A stretch of 64,000 bases of DNA, from NCBI GenBank assembly GCA_963920665.1, contig OY987272.1, positions 4,841,001 to 4,905,000 on the forward strand, written 5' to 3'. The first letter of the stretch is position 1. Each line of letters begins with the position of its first letter. The notes under the pieces are model-generated. The model was not told the DNA's origin, made no database searches, and saw nothing but the letters and a program-made list of their open reading frames with translations. The DNA is from Straminergon stramineum. Lineage: Eukaryota > Streptophyta > Bryopsida > Hypnales > Calliergonaceae. Shown here in pieces: positions 39,604 to 50,879 of this stretch. The translations under genes were made by a program, and so were the position numbers.

Positions 39604-40857
39604 ATGGAGGACGTCTCTTCCGCGACACTTGGTGTTGGCCACGGAGATTTGGGAGCATTATTGGATGATGCCTCCAAAATTGTGGAGAATCACAGTGCCA
39701 GAGAAGCCAATACCAATGGTGGAGAGGAAGCATCTGCTTCTGCAGCATCCGGGACAAGCAAATCTTGTTCAGGATCCTATTCTTCCCGGATTGCAAGTAT
39801 GTTATCTAGCAGGAGTGAGTTTGAGACTGAGTTTGAATTTCGGACAGCGCATTCCAAAGTGCATTGGAGCGAATTGAGCCATCCTGAGGGAGCATGGCAC
39901 AGTGAGGATCCAGATGTGGATCACCGCCCATACTTTGAGAAGCTCCAAAAGGATGCACGTTGGGGACCTTTTTGCAGCCAAGTTACCAATGAGGTGTTGG
40001 GGAGGAAACTTGGAGAGGGAGCTCAGGCTAACATCTATGAAGCTCAAGTCACATTTGTGTGGGATGAAGGGTCTTGGGTCCCTGAGGGGTTTGAATATGT
40101 GGTGAAGTTGATGAAGGGTGATTGTGCTCTTGAGGACCTTCAACAGCAATGGCTGCACGGACTTCGAATCTTGGATTCTCTAGATTTGTTGCATTTGCAT
40201 GGGGCACTAGTGAAGGACCCTGCTACAAAGAGGAGCAAATTTGGTTTTGTCATGCACTGATATTGGGGAGATCTTCGAAGCCTCATTGATCTCTGCATGG
40301 AATACAAGAATGCCAAAGGGACTCCCTTTTCTCTTCCTCAAGTCAAGCACATCATGTGTTGGATTGCCAGAGATATGTCAAATTTGCACAAAAAGAGGAT
40401 CACACACCGAGATTTGAAAGCTTCAAATGTATTAGTCTTACATTTCAAGCGGCAATATGATATTGTGTCTTCTAATGATAAAAAATTGATTACACCATTT
40501 GTTGTTGATTGGGAATGCTCTGTAGGTATGGTGGGAACGGGGTGGTGGAGAGCACCCAAGATACTTCTACAATTGAAGAATGAGACTCCTAGGTCCACAT
40601 TGGAGTTCAATGAGAAGATAGATGTCTATAGTTTTGCTATGACATGTTATGAGATCGCCACGGGACTCCTACCGTTTGAAGGCCATCTTTATTGTAGTGA
40701 ATTGTGTGATGCTATTCTTAATGGAGCCCGACCTAAGTTGCCTCATGATTTAGACCTAGAAATCAGAGCTATAATCACTTCTTGTTGGGATTCCAATCCT
40801 TTACTTAGGCCTAGTTTTTGCAAACTCAATGAAATTATGGCAAACTTCCGTCAGTGA
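39604..40857 (+). pseudogene. Kinase copy D, full length but with one in-frame TGA
   Basis: From the family start (gccATGG, MEDVSSATLGVGHGDLG) to the stop at 40,855 the frame is uninterrupted except for one TGA at 40,258-40,260. Copy E has CGA (Arg) there, in the sequence VMHRYWGDL. The change fits C-to-T transition at a methylated CpG. Landmarks are LGEGAQANIYEA, YVVKLMKG, HRDLKASNVL, VVDWEC and WWRAPKILL (APE changed to APK). As read, it encodes a 218-residue fragment ending before the catalytic loop. It would be a full 417-residue kinase only with readthrough or an error in the assembly. It is closest to copy A. Confidence 0.85.
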
Positions 40858-42714
40858 TTTGATTATTTTGGAGATTATATTTGATCTATTTCCTATATTT
40901 GTTGCAAGTCACCATATTGTCTAGGTTTTCACTTCAAATTTGAATCCAAATTTGCATCCCTTGATTATACTACAATAGATATTATGGTATTATGATTTGG
41001 TTAGAAGGCCTTGCACCCTTTAAGTTTATTCTACCATGAATGTTATCATCTTTTATAATTTGGGATGCAATTGTCATGCATAGACCTTTGACTTCATAGT
41101 TAGGCGGGTGGTTGGTTGGAGATGCATGCTGGTAGTTTATTATTGTTCAATTAGAACAATTTGAAAGTGAAAGATTATCAATTCCCTGTTTGGGTGGTTT
41201 GCAAGATTGGGGAAATGTTTGAAATGAACATGGAAAGGTTTGTGTGCAATTGTGCATTTAGGTGGTGGGGTAGAATAGAAAAGAGCTCTTCAAAGGTAGT
41301 CATGAAGTTCCTAATGAAGAAGGGATATGTTCTATGTGCATGTAGTGCAATTGTAGGTTGAATGTATATATTCCATGTTCATTTTTCTACTACTTGTTGA
41401 TGTGTTATAGCACTAGTGAAGGATCCTTCACAAGATGTTTATGTCTTTTGTCAACCAAACTCAAATTGAACCTCATATGTTTGTTTCCTTTGCTTTGAGG
41501 ACATTATTTCATCCAATCTTGTTTCAATTCTTTTTTACCAATGTTCTTAATGAATTCTTGTGAAATGAATTTTACCTCTCTTTTTAACTTTTAAATTGCC
41601 AGGTTTTGATCTACCACATTAGTCATTTAAAAAACCTGAGTCTTTGGTTCCTCCAAGATTAAAAGTGAGGTTATTTTCCTCAAAAGTGGGGGAAGGATTT
41701 TACAAGATTCGTACCTTTGAGCTCACGAAATTAATGTGATCGCATGGTGAATATTTTCATGAGAAATGCACTCCAAGGACATTCACAGATTTGAAGGAAG
41801 GATACCTTCAACCCGATATGCTGCCCTGGTTTCACTCATCTGATTTATATTTAAATAGTACATCAATTTTCGAAGGAGCTTCAATCACCTTTCACACATC
41901 TCTCTCTCTGTAATTCTTACTATGTCCAATTCGCATCGAACAAAGCTGGAAAAAGGAATACTGGGAGCCATAAATGCCGGCATTTTAGTACTCAGAATTT
42001 ACCAAGTAGCATCTCGCATCAATTACTAAAATGAAAGAAGCAACACAAGAATTGTCTTCTTCTCTATAGATGTTGACTTTCGAAACAGAACTTGAAAACA
42101 ATTCCACGGAGCAAACGGCAGCATTCTCGTTCATCCCAGCTCGTATAACTCTGAGAGTCAAATTTAATCCATTCTTGAATCATTTCTTTGTCAAACTACT
42201 GCGGGTAGCAACGGCTTGACTGCACCCAAGTGATCTGTTTCAATATCCAAACTCCAAAACTATCATGCTTGTGTACTCCATGAAAATCCTGAAAACCAGC
42301 AGCCATGGAATCCAACATGCAACAACCAAGGTTCACAAGAGTTTTTGTGGTTGGACAGACGCCTATGTGAGGCACCCAGGCAGGTGCTTGACCAGCATGA
42401 TCCACACTACGGAAGAATACAAACTAACAGTCAGCCATTTTCAGTGCAGTTGTTACTTGACTTCCAAAATTCGAGCATCACTATCAAATTATGGGAGACC
42501 GCAAACTTTCTTTCAGACAGCCTGCTGGTAGAGAGAAAATCCATAGTAAGCTCTCAAAACTCTAGAAATAAACTTGAACTTAGGTGACACTTTCCATCAC
42601 TCTGTAAATGATGACAGAATAGCGCCACTCTCATGTTTATTTACAAAACAAAGAAAATTGCAATTGACATTTCAGTAAAGTAATATTGAAAAAAATATCT
42701 AGAACCCAAAGAAC
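40858..42714 (+). repeat. Unit D trailer, shared with unit E
   Basis: From about 40,870 this follows the same order as 58,405-60,448, with high similarity from 41,630 onward (cctgagtctttggttcctcc, and the block cattcacagatttgaaggaa). At 41,900 it has only about five TC repeats where unit E has about eighty. The 69-codon reverse-strand frame at 42,196 is not kept in unit E, so I see no gene. Confidence 0.65.
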
Positions 42715-42744
42715 GATGAGATCAGGGTTTTCTACCCAGACACT

Positions 42745-42770
42745 GCGACATCGCGACAACCAGATGTCGC
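42745..42770. repeat. Short subterminal inverted repeat near the left transposon end
   Basis: GCGACATC (42,745-42,752) is answered by GATGTCGC (42,763-42,770) with a 10-base loop, just inside the left terminus. Confidence 0.55.
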
Positions 42771-42854
42771 ACTACGTCTAGTAGAGCCCCCGAGATGTCC
42801 AATATAGTCAAATTTACCTTTGACTTCCAAAAAAGTTAACCTCCTTTTGCCTAG

Positions 42855-42886
42855 GCCAGGTGGATGCCATTTGGCATCCACCTGGC
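42855..42886. repeat. Perfect 15-bp palindrome with 2-base loop
   Basis: GCCAGGTGGATGCCA, then TT, then the exact inverse TGGCATCCACCTGGC. It lies about 130 bp inside the left end of the hAT-like element. Such hairpins are common near hAT ends. Its role is unknown. Confidence 0.8.
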
Positions 42887-42919
42887 ACTTAAAAGGGCCC
42901 ATGCGGGTACAGCATGGAT

Positions 42920-43040
42920 AGGCGACTTTGGGTTTGGGGCGACATCGGGTAGGGCGACCTCTTGTAGGGGCGACTGCGGGTATAGGGAGACTGCAACTAG
43001 GGCGACTTCTTTGTAGGGTGACCTCTTGTAGGGGCTACTT
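42920..43040. repeat. Left subterminal GGGCGAC motif cluster
   Basis: Exact GGGCGAC at 42,937, 42,952, 42,968 and 43,000, with close variants at 42,920, 42,985 and 43,017. The orientation is opposite to the motifs at the right end. Repeated subterminal motifs in hAT elements often bind transposase. That role is inference here. Confidence 0.65.
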
Positions 43041-43099
43041 CTTTTATTACAATTCAAATCTACCACTTCCATTGCGTCTATCCAAGAAAATAGAGAAAA

Positions 43100-44040
43100 T
43101 AGTTTCTTAAAATCTAACTATAAGATCTTGTATTTCATTTGTCTATGATCGTGCGGTAAAAATTTCATAAAGTTTGATCTTACAAATTGAAAGATATTAG
43201 CGTTCAAAGTTGGAATAGAAGTTTTTTGAACTTGGACTTGCAATTTCACATGACTTTTTTTTTTCTTTTTGAAACAAGTGTGTTCAAGAAACACACTACA
43301 AGGGGTTCCGTCAAGAGGAGAGGATGATTTCACGCAAGGTACAGAACCTGTCGCCGCTAGGTATCAAACCCGCAACCATGCCATTCGGTTTGGCTACCTC
43401 ACCACCATCACCCGGTAGTTTAGGGTCATCTTGGACCAATTTCACATGACTTTGACTACCATTTGTGGAACTTACTTGCACTATAGATTTTGAATTTAAA
43501 ATATTTATGTTGAAAAATTGAGTTGAAAATCTAGAAAAAGAATCCATAAAAAACACAATTGATTTTCATTATTTAAGAAATTGTTAAGTAGAAGTAGGTC
43601 CAAAATTAAACAAAAAATTTAATTGTTAGTAGCTCTTAGAAAAATTGAGAAAAATGCATTAAAAAATGAATAAAAGTTATTTTTTCAAAAATATACTTAG
43701 ATTGTCTAAATAACATGATTGTCTATAACTTTCTCATCACTAGTCCAAATAGAATGAATCAAAACTTCACATGTAGACAAAATATAAAATTTGTGAAAAA
43801 AAAATGAAAAATGAAATTTCGAATTTTCGTAATTTTTGTGCCCCTCGTTGACCTCTTCTTCTAGCTTAGGATGGCATAACTTTTGCTTTTGGGTCACACC
43901 AAAATTGAATAAAAATTATATTCCCACAAAGATGATGTATTCTTCTACCTTCAAAAAAAGTTTCAAAAAATCATAATGAAAATTGAGACTAGAGGGATCT
44001 ACTTGAACTCTTTAGAATCCCCTAAAGGACTCTTGATCTT
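43100..44040. repeat. Diverged dispersed repeat (about 0.9 kb) split by a SINE
   Basis: Phrases here recur in the same order at about 62,860-63,430: gaattgagttgagagtctaga-like text, aagtagaagtag, cataacttttgct, and aaaattatattcccc. The two are distant copies of one non-coding repeat. The SINE at 43,258 interrupts this copy. Confidence 0.5.
43241..43453 (-). mobile_element. tRNA-like SINE with perfect 17-bp target-site duplication
   Basis: The SINE body is 43,258-43,436, on the minus strand. CAATTTCACATGACTTT is present on both sides (43,241-43,257 and 43,437-43,453). Read on the minus strand, it has an A-box-like TGGTGAGGTAGCC and a B-box-like GGTTTGATACC about 30 bases apart, then an unrelated body, and an A-rich tail (AAAAAGAAAAAAAAA) abutting the second duplication. 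Pol III promoter boxes, an A-rich tail and a long exact duplication together define a SINE mobilised by LINE machinery. The perfect duplication implies a recent insertion. I see no second copy in the window. Confidence 0.85.
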
Positions 44041-44884
44041 TGGAGATTAAGATTCAACTACATTTTTGTGAATTTTCTCACACAATAGTTTAGAAGAAAA
44101 CAAACGAGAGTATATTGTTTGACAAAAATTACAATGTTTGCACAAGAAAATTCAAATTCAAGATTCAATACATGCATTTTGAATATTCTTTATTTTTGTT
44201 CAAACAACACATCATGTAAAAAGTACTTTATATAATTACATTATTCTTCAAAATTTGGAAGCATGCAATGTAATTATGTAACTGAAGTTTCCATTATTAT
44301 TAACATAGTAACATTATGTCTTATTACAAAACATTGGTGGGAAAACTACTTCAGAGGGCTTCATCAACCATGATTTATCCATGAGCAAGTTCACTACACT
44401 TTATCCATAGGTCACTCACTTCTTCAAATTAAGTTTAGTGAGTTTACCCAACTTCCTTATGAAGTACGTCATTGTTCATCTATTTTCAAATACTTCATTA
44501 TTGTATTTCTTTATATCCTTAATTTTTATCAAGTAGGCCAATTCCTCACTAGAGTAAAAGATAGATTCCAATGTATATTTCTGTGTTGACTTCATATTCT
44601 CTATGCTCCTCTTTGATTGTTGCAAGCCACATACATGAACAACTCTAAAGCTACCCACCATAAACTCTTCATGTTCTCTATCTTTCTTTTCTTTAGTAGG
44701 GTATCTATAAAGAATCTTGAGAGCCTCAAAAAAAGGAAATCAAGGCACTTAAAAATAAATCCACATAGTTCCTTGATGCATCCTTTTCTTAAAGAATCTT
44801 TTCATGGATTCTTCAATGAAATCAAAGTTTTAAAAAGAACCCAAATTACTTATTCTCAATGCATATTGCAAGAAAAAACTTGCC

Positions 44885-46640
44885 AATAGAGGTCGCCTAA
44901 ATAAGTAGTTGCCCTAAACAAGAATTCGTCCATACAAGGTCACCCTACACCCGAGGTCATCCACATAGGACAAGATATTGTCAAATTTTGAACAAAGAAA
45001 GGGGGGGAATGGTTCCAACCTCCACCCCCGGTTTCCCTACACAAGAGGTCGCCCTTAACCTGAAGTCGCCATACACCCGAGGTCACCCATAAATGCTAAA
45101 AAATTGTCAAATTTTGAACACTCAAGGGAGGAATGGTTCCCACCTCCACCTGAGGTCTTCCTATACATGAGGTCACCCTGCACCTGAGGTCGCCCTTACG
45201 AGGTTGCCATATACTCGAGGTCACCCATAAATGCCAAAAATTGTTAAATTTTCAACACACAAGGGGGGGAATGGTTCCCACCTCCATCTAAGGTCGCCCA
45301 TAAATGCCAAAAATTGTCAAATTTTCAACACACAAGGAGGGGAATGGTTCCCACCTCCACTTGAGGTCTCCCTACACCTACAATCGCCCTTAAGAGGTCA
45401 CCTTGCACCCGAGGTCGCCCTTACAAGGTCACCATATACCTGAGGTCGCCTATAAATGCCAAAAACTGTCAAATTTTGAACACACGAAGGGAAATGATTC
45501 CCACCTACACCTGCGATCACCTTGCACCCGAGGTTGCCTGTAAATGCTAAAAAAGTTTTCAAATTTTGTAGAAAGAAGGGGAGAATGGTTCCCACCTCCA
45601 TCCAGGGTCTCCCTACACTTGCGGTCGCCCTTAAGAGGTTGCCCTGCACCCGAGGTCGCCCTTACGAAGTTGCCATATACTCAAGGTCGACCATAAATGC
45701 CTCAAATTGTTAAATTTGGAACACACAAGGGGGGGAATGGTTCCCACATCCACTCGTGGTCTCCCTACACCTGAGGTTGCCCTTAAGAGGTTGCCCTGCA
45801 CCCGAGGTCGCCATATACTTGAGGTCACCCATAAATGCCAAAAATTGTCAAATTTTAAACACACAAGGGGGGGAATGGTTCCCACCTCCACTTGCGGTCT
45901 CCCTACACGTGTGGTCGTCCTTAAGAGGTTGCTCTGCACTCGAGTTTGTCCATAAATGCCAAAAAATTGTCAATTTGGAATACACAAGGGGGGGAATGGT
46001 TCCCACCTCCACCTGCGGTCTCTCTACACCCGAGGTCGCGCTTAAGAGGTCGCCCAAGACAAGAGGTCACCCATACATGCCAAAAAAATGTCAAATTTTG
46101 AATACATAAGGGGAGAATGGTTTCTACCTCCACCCGCAGTCTCCCAACACCCAAGGTCGCCCATACAAGTCAAAAAATTGTCAAATTTTGAAGAAAGAAG
46201 GGGGAAACAGCTACCACCTCCACTCGTAGTCTCCCTACACTTGTGGTCGCCCTTGAGAGGTTGCCTTGCACCCAAGGTCGCCCTTAAATGCCAAAAAAAC
46301 TTTCAAATTTTGAAGAAAGAAGGGGAGAATGGTTCCCACCTCCACCCGCGGTCTCTCTTCACTTGAGGCTACCCTTAAGAGGTCGCCCAAGACAAGAGGT
46401 CGCCCATACATGCCAAAAAAATGTCAAATTTTGAAGAAAGAAGGGGGGAAAATGGTTCCCACCTCCTCCTGCGGTCTCCCTAGAGAAGAGGTCGCTCATA
46501 CATGCCCCAAAGTTGTCAAATTTTGAACAAAGAGTGGGGAGTGGTTCTCACCTCCACCTACGATCGCCCTTATCAAAGATCCTTGTACTTCTTACTTGCG
46601 GTCGCCGCACCAGAGGACGCCCTACATTTAAGGCTACAGT
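44885..46640. repeat. GGTCGCCC-type minisatellite, about 14 irregular units
   Basis: Each unit has a core like ttgtcaaattttgaa, then aaggggggaatggttcccac and ctccac, followed by a variable number of short sub-repeats of the form cacccgaggtcgccc. Core copies lie near 44,970, 45,100, 45,236, 45,312, 45,463, 45,550, 45,703, 45,840, 45,958, 46,083, 46,170, 46,295, 46,413 and 46,508, so units vary from about 75 to 155 bp. Long overlapping open frames on both strands come from the repeat and are not genes. Confidence 0.85.
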
Positions 46641-47204
46641 ACAAATCCCATTCGATCAGAATGAAAAAGGATGTTCATTTCCTGGACCCACCATTGCCCA
46701 ACCAATAGGCAACCAACACTTTTATTTCAAAGAGCAAGATAGAAAATTAGGTAGGTACCATAGATCTATAGCATGTCTTGATATGATTCTATAAGATTTC
46801 TCCCTATCTTACAATTATATTAAGTCATCCTATATTAAATCTAAGATGTAAATTAGTAGTGAAGGAATAGTGTATCAATAATGAATTATGATTTAGTGCA
46901 ATATGGAGGTCTTTCCAAACCCTAAACCCTAAATCCATATATTATACTTGTATGCAATGCCAAACATTGTATATTTGGATATTTCAAATTGGGTGGGTTT
47001 TTATGAAGAAGTCACCTACATATGTGTATTGTTTTTCATATTTTATTTTTCACTCTGAATTTTTTCCAACTCATAAACATTTTATTAATATTTTTTGAAC
47101 TCTTCAAATATGCCCCAAAATTCTATTTGTAATACTCCATGAGATGTCATATTCAATTATATTTGTAATTGTTTTCTAAAGAATCTACCCCTAACATAGG
47201 ATAA
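46641..47204. other. Transposon interior spacer
   Basis: AT-rich, no gene. It contains two telomere-type repeats (AAACCCTAAACCCTAAA at 46,917-46,933), too few to be a telomeric tract. Confidence 0.5.
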
Positions 47205-48060
47205 GATGATTGAAAAAATAGAAAGTGGATGTTTTAATTACAATGTCTTCCCTCTTACTTTTAATTTTGAACGGAATGTGGTAAATGGTATTTGACTAAG
47301 ATGATTGATGGAGGGGAAATTAAATAAATGGAGAAGAGCTTTCCTAAATCTTCCTCCATTAGACCATTGCACATCATTTTTAATTCAACTTCATAAACAA
47401 TATCATAGTGACCTCATTCTATTTGGAAGTTGCCAAAATGGAAATGGAAGTTTTAATTACAATGTCTTCCCTCATAATTTAATTATGAACCGAACGTGGT
47501 AAATGGTATATTGGTATTAGACTAAGATGATTGGCGGAGGGGAAATGAAATAAAATGAAGAAGTTTATAAATAAATCTCCATCTATTATTTTTTATTTTA
47601 AAATCCACTTCATAATAAAACAAGACATCGTTAAGAAAATCTTTGACATTTCTACAAATCAAGAAAGGAAGTTTTAATTTAAATCTCTTCCCTCTAATTT
47701 TTAAGTTGTAGATCAAGGTGGTAAATAATACAAGAGTATGATACATTGATGGTGCTTGGAGAATAGACAAAATCAAATGGGGAAGTTCTTACACAAATCT
47801 CCACACATTGTTTTGTATTTTAAAATCCACTTGATAAATAATACACGAGGTCAATGACTCTTTGAGATTTGCATAAATCAAAAGGGGTATTCTAATTTAA
47901 ATCTCTTCCCTACAATTTTTAAATTTTAGATGAAGGTGGTAAATAATACATGAGTATGATGATGCTAGGAGGATATAAAAAAATCAAATGGGGATGTTTT
48001 TAAATAAATCTTCATTTATTTAAAAAAAAAATTTAATTCACTAGATAAATTATACATCAA
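47205..48060. repeat. Tandem array of about four 220-bp units
   Basis: Units begin near 47,229, 47,449, 47,669 and 47,889. Each carries ttttaatt(a/t), then tcttccct, then gtggtaaat, a variable patch, and gaggggaaat or caaatgggga. Neighbouring copies are clearly related but diverged, so the array is old. No coding capacity. Confidence 0.75.
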
Positions 48061-48723
48061 TTCTAGGATGTAAACTTCTAAAGTCTTATTGTCTCCATAG
48101 GGGGCAAAATGGATTTGGGGCAAGTTTCTATTAGGTTAATTTTCTATGAAACTTTTTAAAACTTTCCCATGGGTTAGAAAAACTTATTACCTTTTAGGAA
48201 TGTAATCTTTATTTTAATTGGTGTTGAAGAGCTTAGGTCAAAATTAGTCCATCAAAAACAAATCCACAAAAACTTGAAATATAAATTTTTTTTCTCATAG
48301 ATTGTATTTTTGTCTACATGGAAAGTTTGGATTTATTTCATTTGGATTTATTTCATTTGGATTGATATTGTGAAGGCTATGGAGCATCTTGTTTTGCAAG
48401 CAATCATAGTATTGTTTTGAAAAAATTAGGTGTAGGATCCATTTTGGGGTTCAAATTTCAAACTTTTTCAAAATAGATAGTTCCAAAGAATTAACTTTGA
48501 TTGTTAGAGCAATCTCACCATTGGGATTAGTGTATTTTAATTCCATCTTAGAGGTATGAATGATTGAGTTTTTTCCTCTATAGTGTACCTTATTCTACTT
48601 AACAACTTTAAAAAAAAGGAAAACCACATTATTTTCTTAACTTTTATTTTTTTATATTTTCAAATCAATATTTAATGATGAAATATTTTTTAATTCAAGA
48701 TCTATAGTGCATAGTTTTCTAAG
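48061..48723. other. Transposon interior spacer, AT-rich
   Basis: Nothing is recognised between the 220-bp array and the nested TTAA element. Confidence 0.4.
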
Positions 48724-49634
48724 TTAACCCCTGAAGGACCAGCCTTGTGTTTTTGGCAACATAACTTTTGGGGGCAGGTATGTGTGAGCAGAGATTTGAC
48801 TCATTTAGGCTGAATTTTTTTGACAAGATGTGGACAAGGAATATCTTCTATGCATGCTAAATTGCATTTAATTTGTGTATACAAGTAAAAAGTTATGATG
48901 CAAAATGTTGTTTGTTTCTCAACTCGGGCAGGTCGGGCAGATCTGAAAAAATCACTTTTTTCAAAAATAAAAATTTGAAATTGGTTTTCTAGATTTACAT
49001 ATATGGGGAAAGATTTGAATCAATCCATTTTGATCAATGTGATGAAAGTTATGAGGAATTTTAGTTTACTTTAAAATAAACTTTGAAGTCCTTTATTTAA
49101 CTCAATTTTTCATATTTTTGAAAAAAATAAAATCATAGGATGTAGATTGTTTATTAAAACATTACAACCATTGGGGTTGTCATTTTTCAATTCCATAATT
49201 AAATTTTTGACAATTTCGTATTCTAAATTATTCTCTACTTCTTTCTACTTACTATTTTTTTCCTATATGTTGTACACCTCAAAATGATTTGAAAATTTTC
49301 AAGAACATAGCCAACTTGACTTGAAGAATGAATCCAAAGATGCACCACCATTTTGGACATTTTTTCGTACAAATGTGACCTTCTGAAGTGCTGCTGCCCG
49401 GTTTTTGGCAGGGCAAAAAAACTGATTTTTGTCACTTCAAATGTTAATATCTTCCAATCCACACGGTGGGAATTTCTGAATTTTTTTCTACATCTTTTCA
49501 AAACAACTTACTACAAGATCCTATGGTTATATGTGTTCAAAAATATTTTTTTTCTTAAATTTGGTACTTGTGTTACAAATGGCAGTTTTCGAACGTTTTT
49601 GGTGAAAATATAGTCAAGGAACTTTAGGGGTTAA
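48724..49634 (+). mobile_element. TTAA-flanked element, class 1 (903 bp), nested in the hAT-like element
   Basis: TTAA stands at 48,724-48,727 and 49,631-49,634. The ends are CCCCTGAAGGACCAGCC and CAAGGAACTTTAGGGG. The interior matches the other class 1 copies. It is followed (49,640-49,860) by a partial, diverged repeat of the class 1 right half (gcggtgaaattttctgaa, agaaatggcagtttt). Confidence 0.7.
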
Positions 49635-49869
49635 GAAGATTCAAGGTCTCTTAAACTAGTTTTCCATCATGCCAAAAAACATGATTACTTCACTTTGAAT
49701 GCATTTATCTTGCGATCTATGCGGTGAAATTTTCTGAAATTTTTTCCACACATTCTCATACTATTCTATTGCAAAATCCTACGGTTACATATGAAAAAAT
49801 ACCATTTTTTAAACTTTTTATTCTTTGCACCAGAAATGGCAGTTTTGAGCGTTTTTTGGACAATTGCAT

Positions 49870-49940
49870 CAAAGAGGTCGCCCCTTCACCCGAGGTCGCC
49901 CTTGATTCACCCGTACTCGCCCCCACCCACAGTCGCCTAA
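49870..49940. repeat. Right subterminal GTCGCCC motif cluster
   Basis: Exact GTCGCCC at 49,877 and 49,895, with variants ctcgccc and gtcgcct just after. This is the inverse of the left-end motif and lies about 200-260 bp inside the right terminus, mirroring the left cluster. Confidence 0.6.
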
Positions 49941-50143
49941 GCTGATGTGGTTCTAGTTTTCCACGTCAGTTTGTAGAGCCTACCACGTAGGCCAAATCCA
50001 TTATCATAGGGTAAATTTTTTACCCTTATGCGACGGGTTGTGAAGCCTTATTGACACGTTGTCTGATATGACACGCGACGTCAGACGTCTTACACAACAC
50101 CAAAACCCCAAAATATGTCCGACTAGACAACCCTGGATGAGAT

Positions 50144-50879
50144 AGACAATTGTTTGGTGTATTGTTAAGCAAAAATTCCGTTTGGCCATGACCCATAGTC
50201 CTTTTTCAGAAAAAAATACTTATCAAGTGAGAATGCAGAAAGGTCCACTGAAATGAGCAGAGGAAAGAGTTTACGCAGACCTGAGATGCAGCTGCCCCTA
50301 ACTGGAGCGTTGAGGATTCCAAAGACATCGTGATCCTATTCTCAATTCAAGCAAGGCGATACTAGTTGCTAATTGAGGGTTAGAACTAGTACCAAAACGA
50401 ACCGAATGATCCCTGTGAAGCCCTTGGTCGTGAGATTGAACTCTGTCGCATCCACATATTATCTGAGCCGATGACAATTACAGGACATCATTTAGAAAGA
50501 TGTTGAACAGAAAAAATAGAACAAGAGTGCAAGAACCCGTATGCAGAAAGGATACATGCACCGCAAATGAAACTCACAACTTTGAAGTCGGAATCTAAAG
50601 TCAACACAGACCACAGGTCGGGGAGGTAGTGCACTTGTCACCTAGTTTGAACGGAAGAATTTCAGATAGTTCAGCCTGAATGCTAAGCGTACATGCATTT
50701 GCATTCCTGAAGAGGAACTTCGAAAGAAAAGTGAAGATTATCAAGATTTGCAACATGATGGAGCTCACGACAGAAACTCATATCAAGAGCAAGCGTGCAG
50801 CCAGGCTATTGGCTTCCTTGCTCTCTTGAGACGATTGCATTGGCAAGAAAGAACAGATTTGTGGATGTAATCTGCATCT
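50144..50879 (+). repeat. Unit D trailer, continued after the transposon
   Basis: Matches 60,457-61,199 closely (aagcaaaaattccgtttgg, gaaatgagcagaggaaagag, gagcgttgaggattccaaag). Similarity stops abruptly after atctgcatctaa. No gene is seen. Confidence 0.65.

Larger units (their letters stand above)
42715..50143. mobile_element. hAT-like DNA transposon, 7,413 bp, with 8-bp target duplication; non-autonomous
   Basis: The element spans 42,723-50,135. It begins CAGGGTTTTCTACCCAGACA. The inverse of its right end reads CAGGGTTGTCTAGTCGGACA, so 16 of 20 positions match. GATGAGAT lies directly outside both ends (42,715-42,722 and 50,136-50,143). The paralogous trailer of unit E is continuous across a single GATGAGAT (60,449-60,456), which proves an insertion. 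An 8-bp duplication and CAGGG-type ends (as in maize Ac) are the hallmarks of hAT. No frame resembles a transposase, so mobilisation must have been in trans or the transposase is lost. The interior holds arrays, a SINE and a nested TTAA element, listed separately. Confidence 0.85.

Noticed and set aside
43335..43436. A tRNA gene on the minus strand
   Set aside because: A- and B-box-like sequences are present, but the cloverleaf arms cannot be built. The A-rich tail and 17-bp duplication identify a SINE instead.
45231..46526. Many overlapping 65-117-codon open frames on both strands
   Set aside because: They lie inside the GGTCGCCC minisatellite, repeat the same peptides (for example PLRGC, HLRSP), and are open on both strands. 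That is a by-product of the repeat, not protein coding.
46917..46933. Telomeric repeat tract
   Set aside because: Only two CCCTAAA repeats. Too short for a telomere or an interstitial telomeric array.
42723..50135. A transposase gene inside the hAT-like element
   Set aside because: The longest frames are under 120 codons and belong to repeats. I see no hAT dimerisation motif or BED zinc finger.
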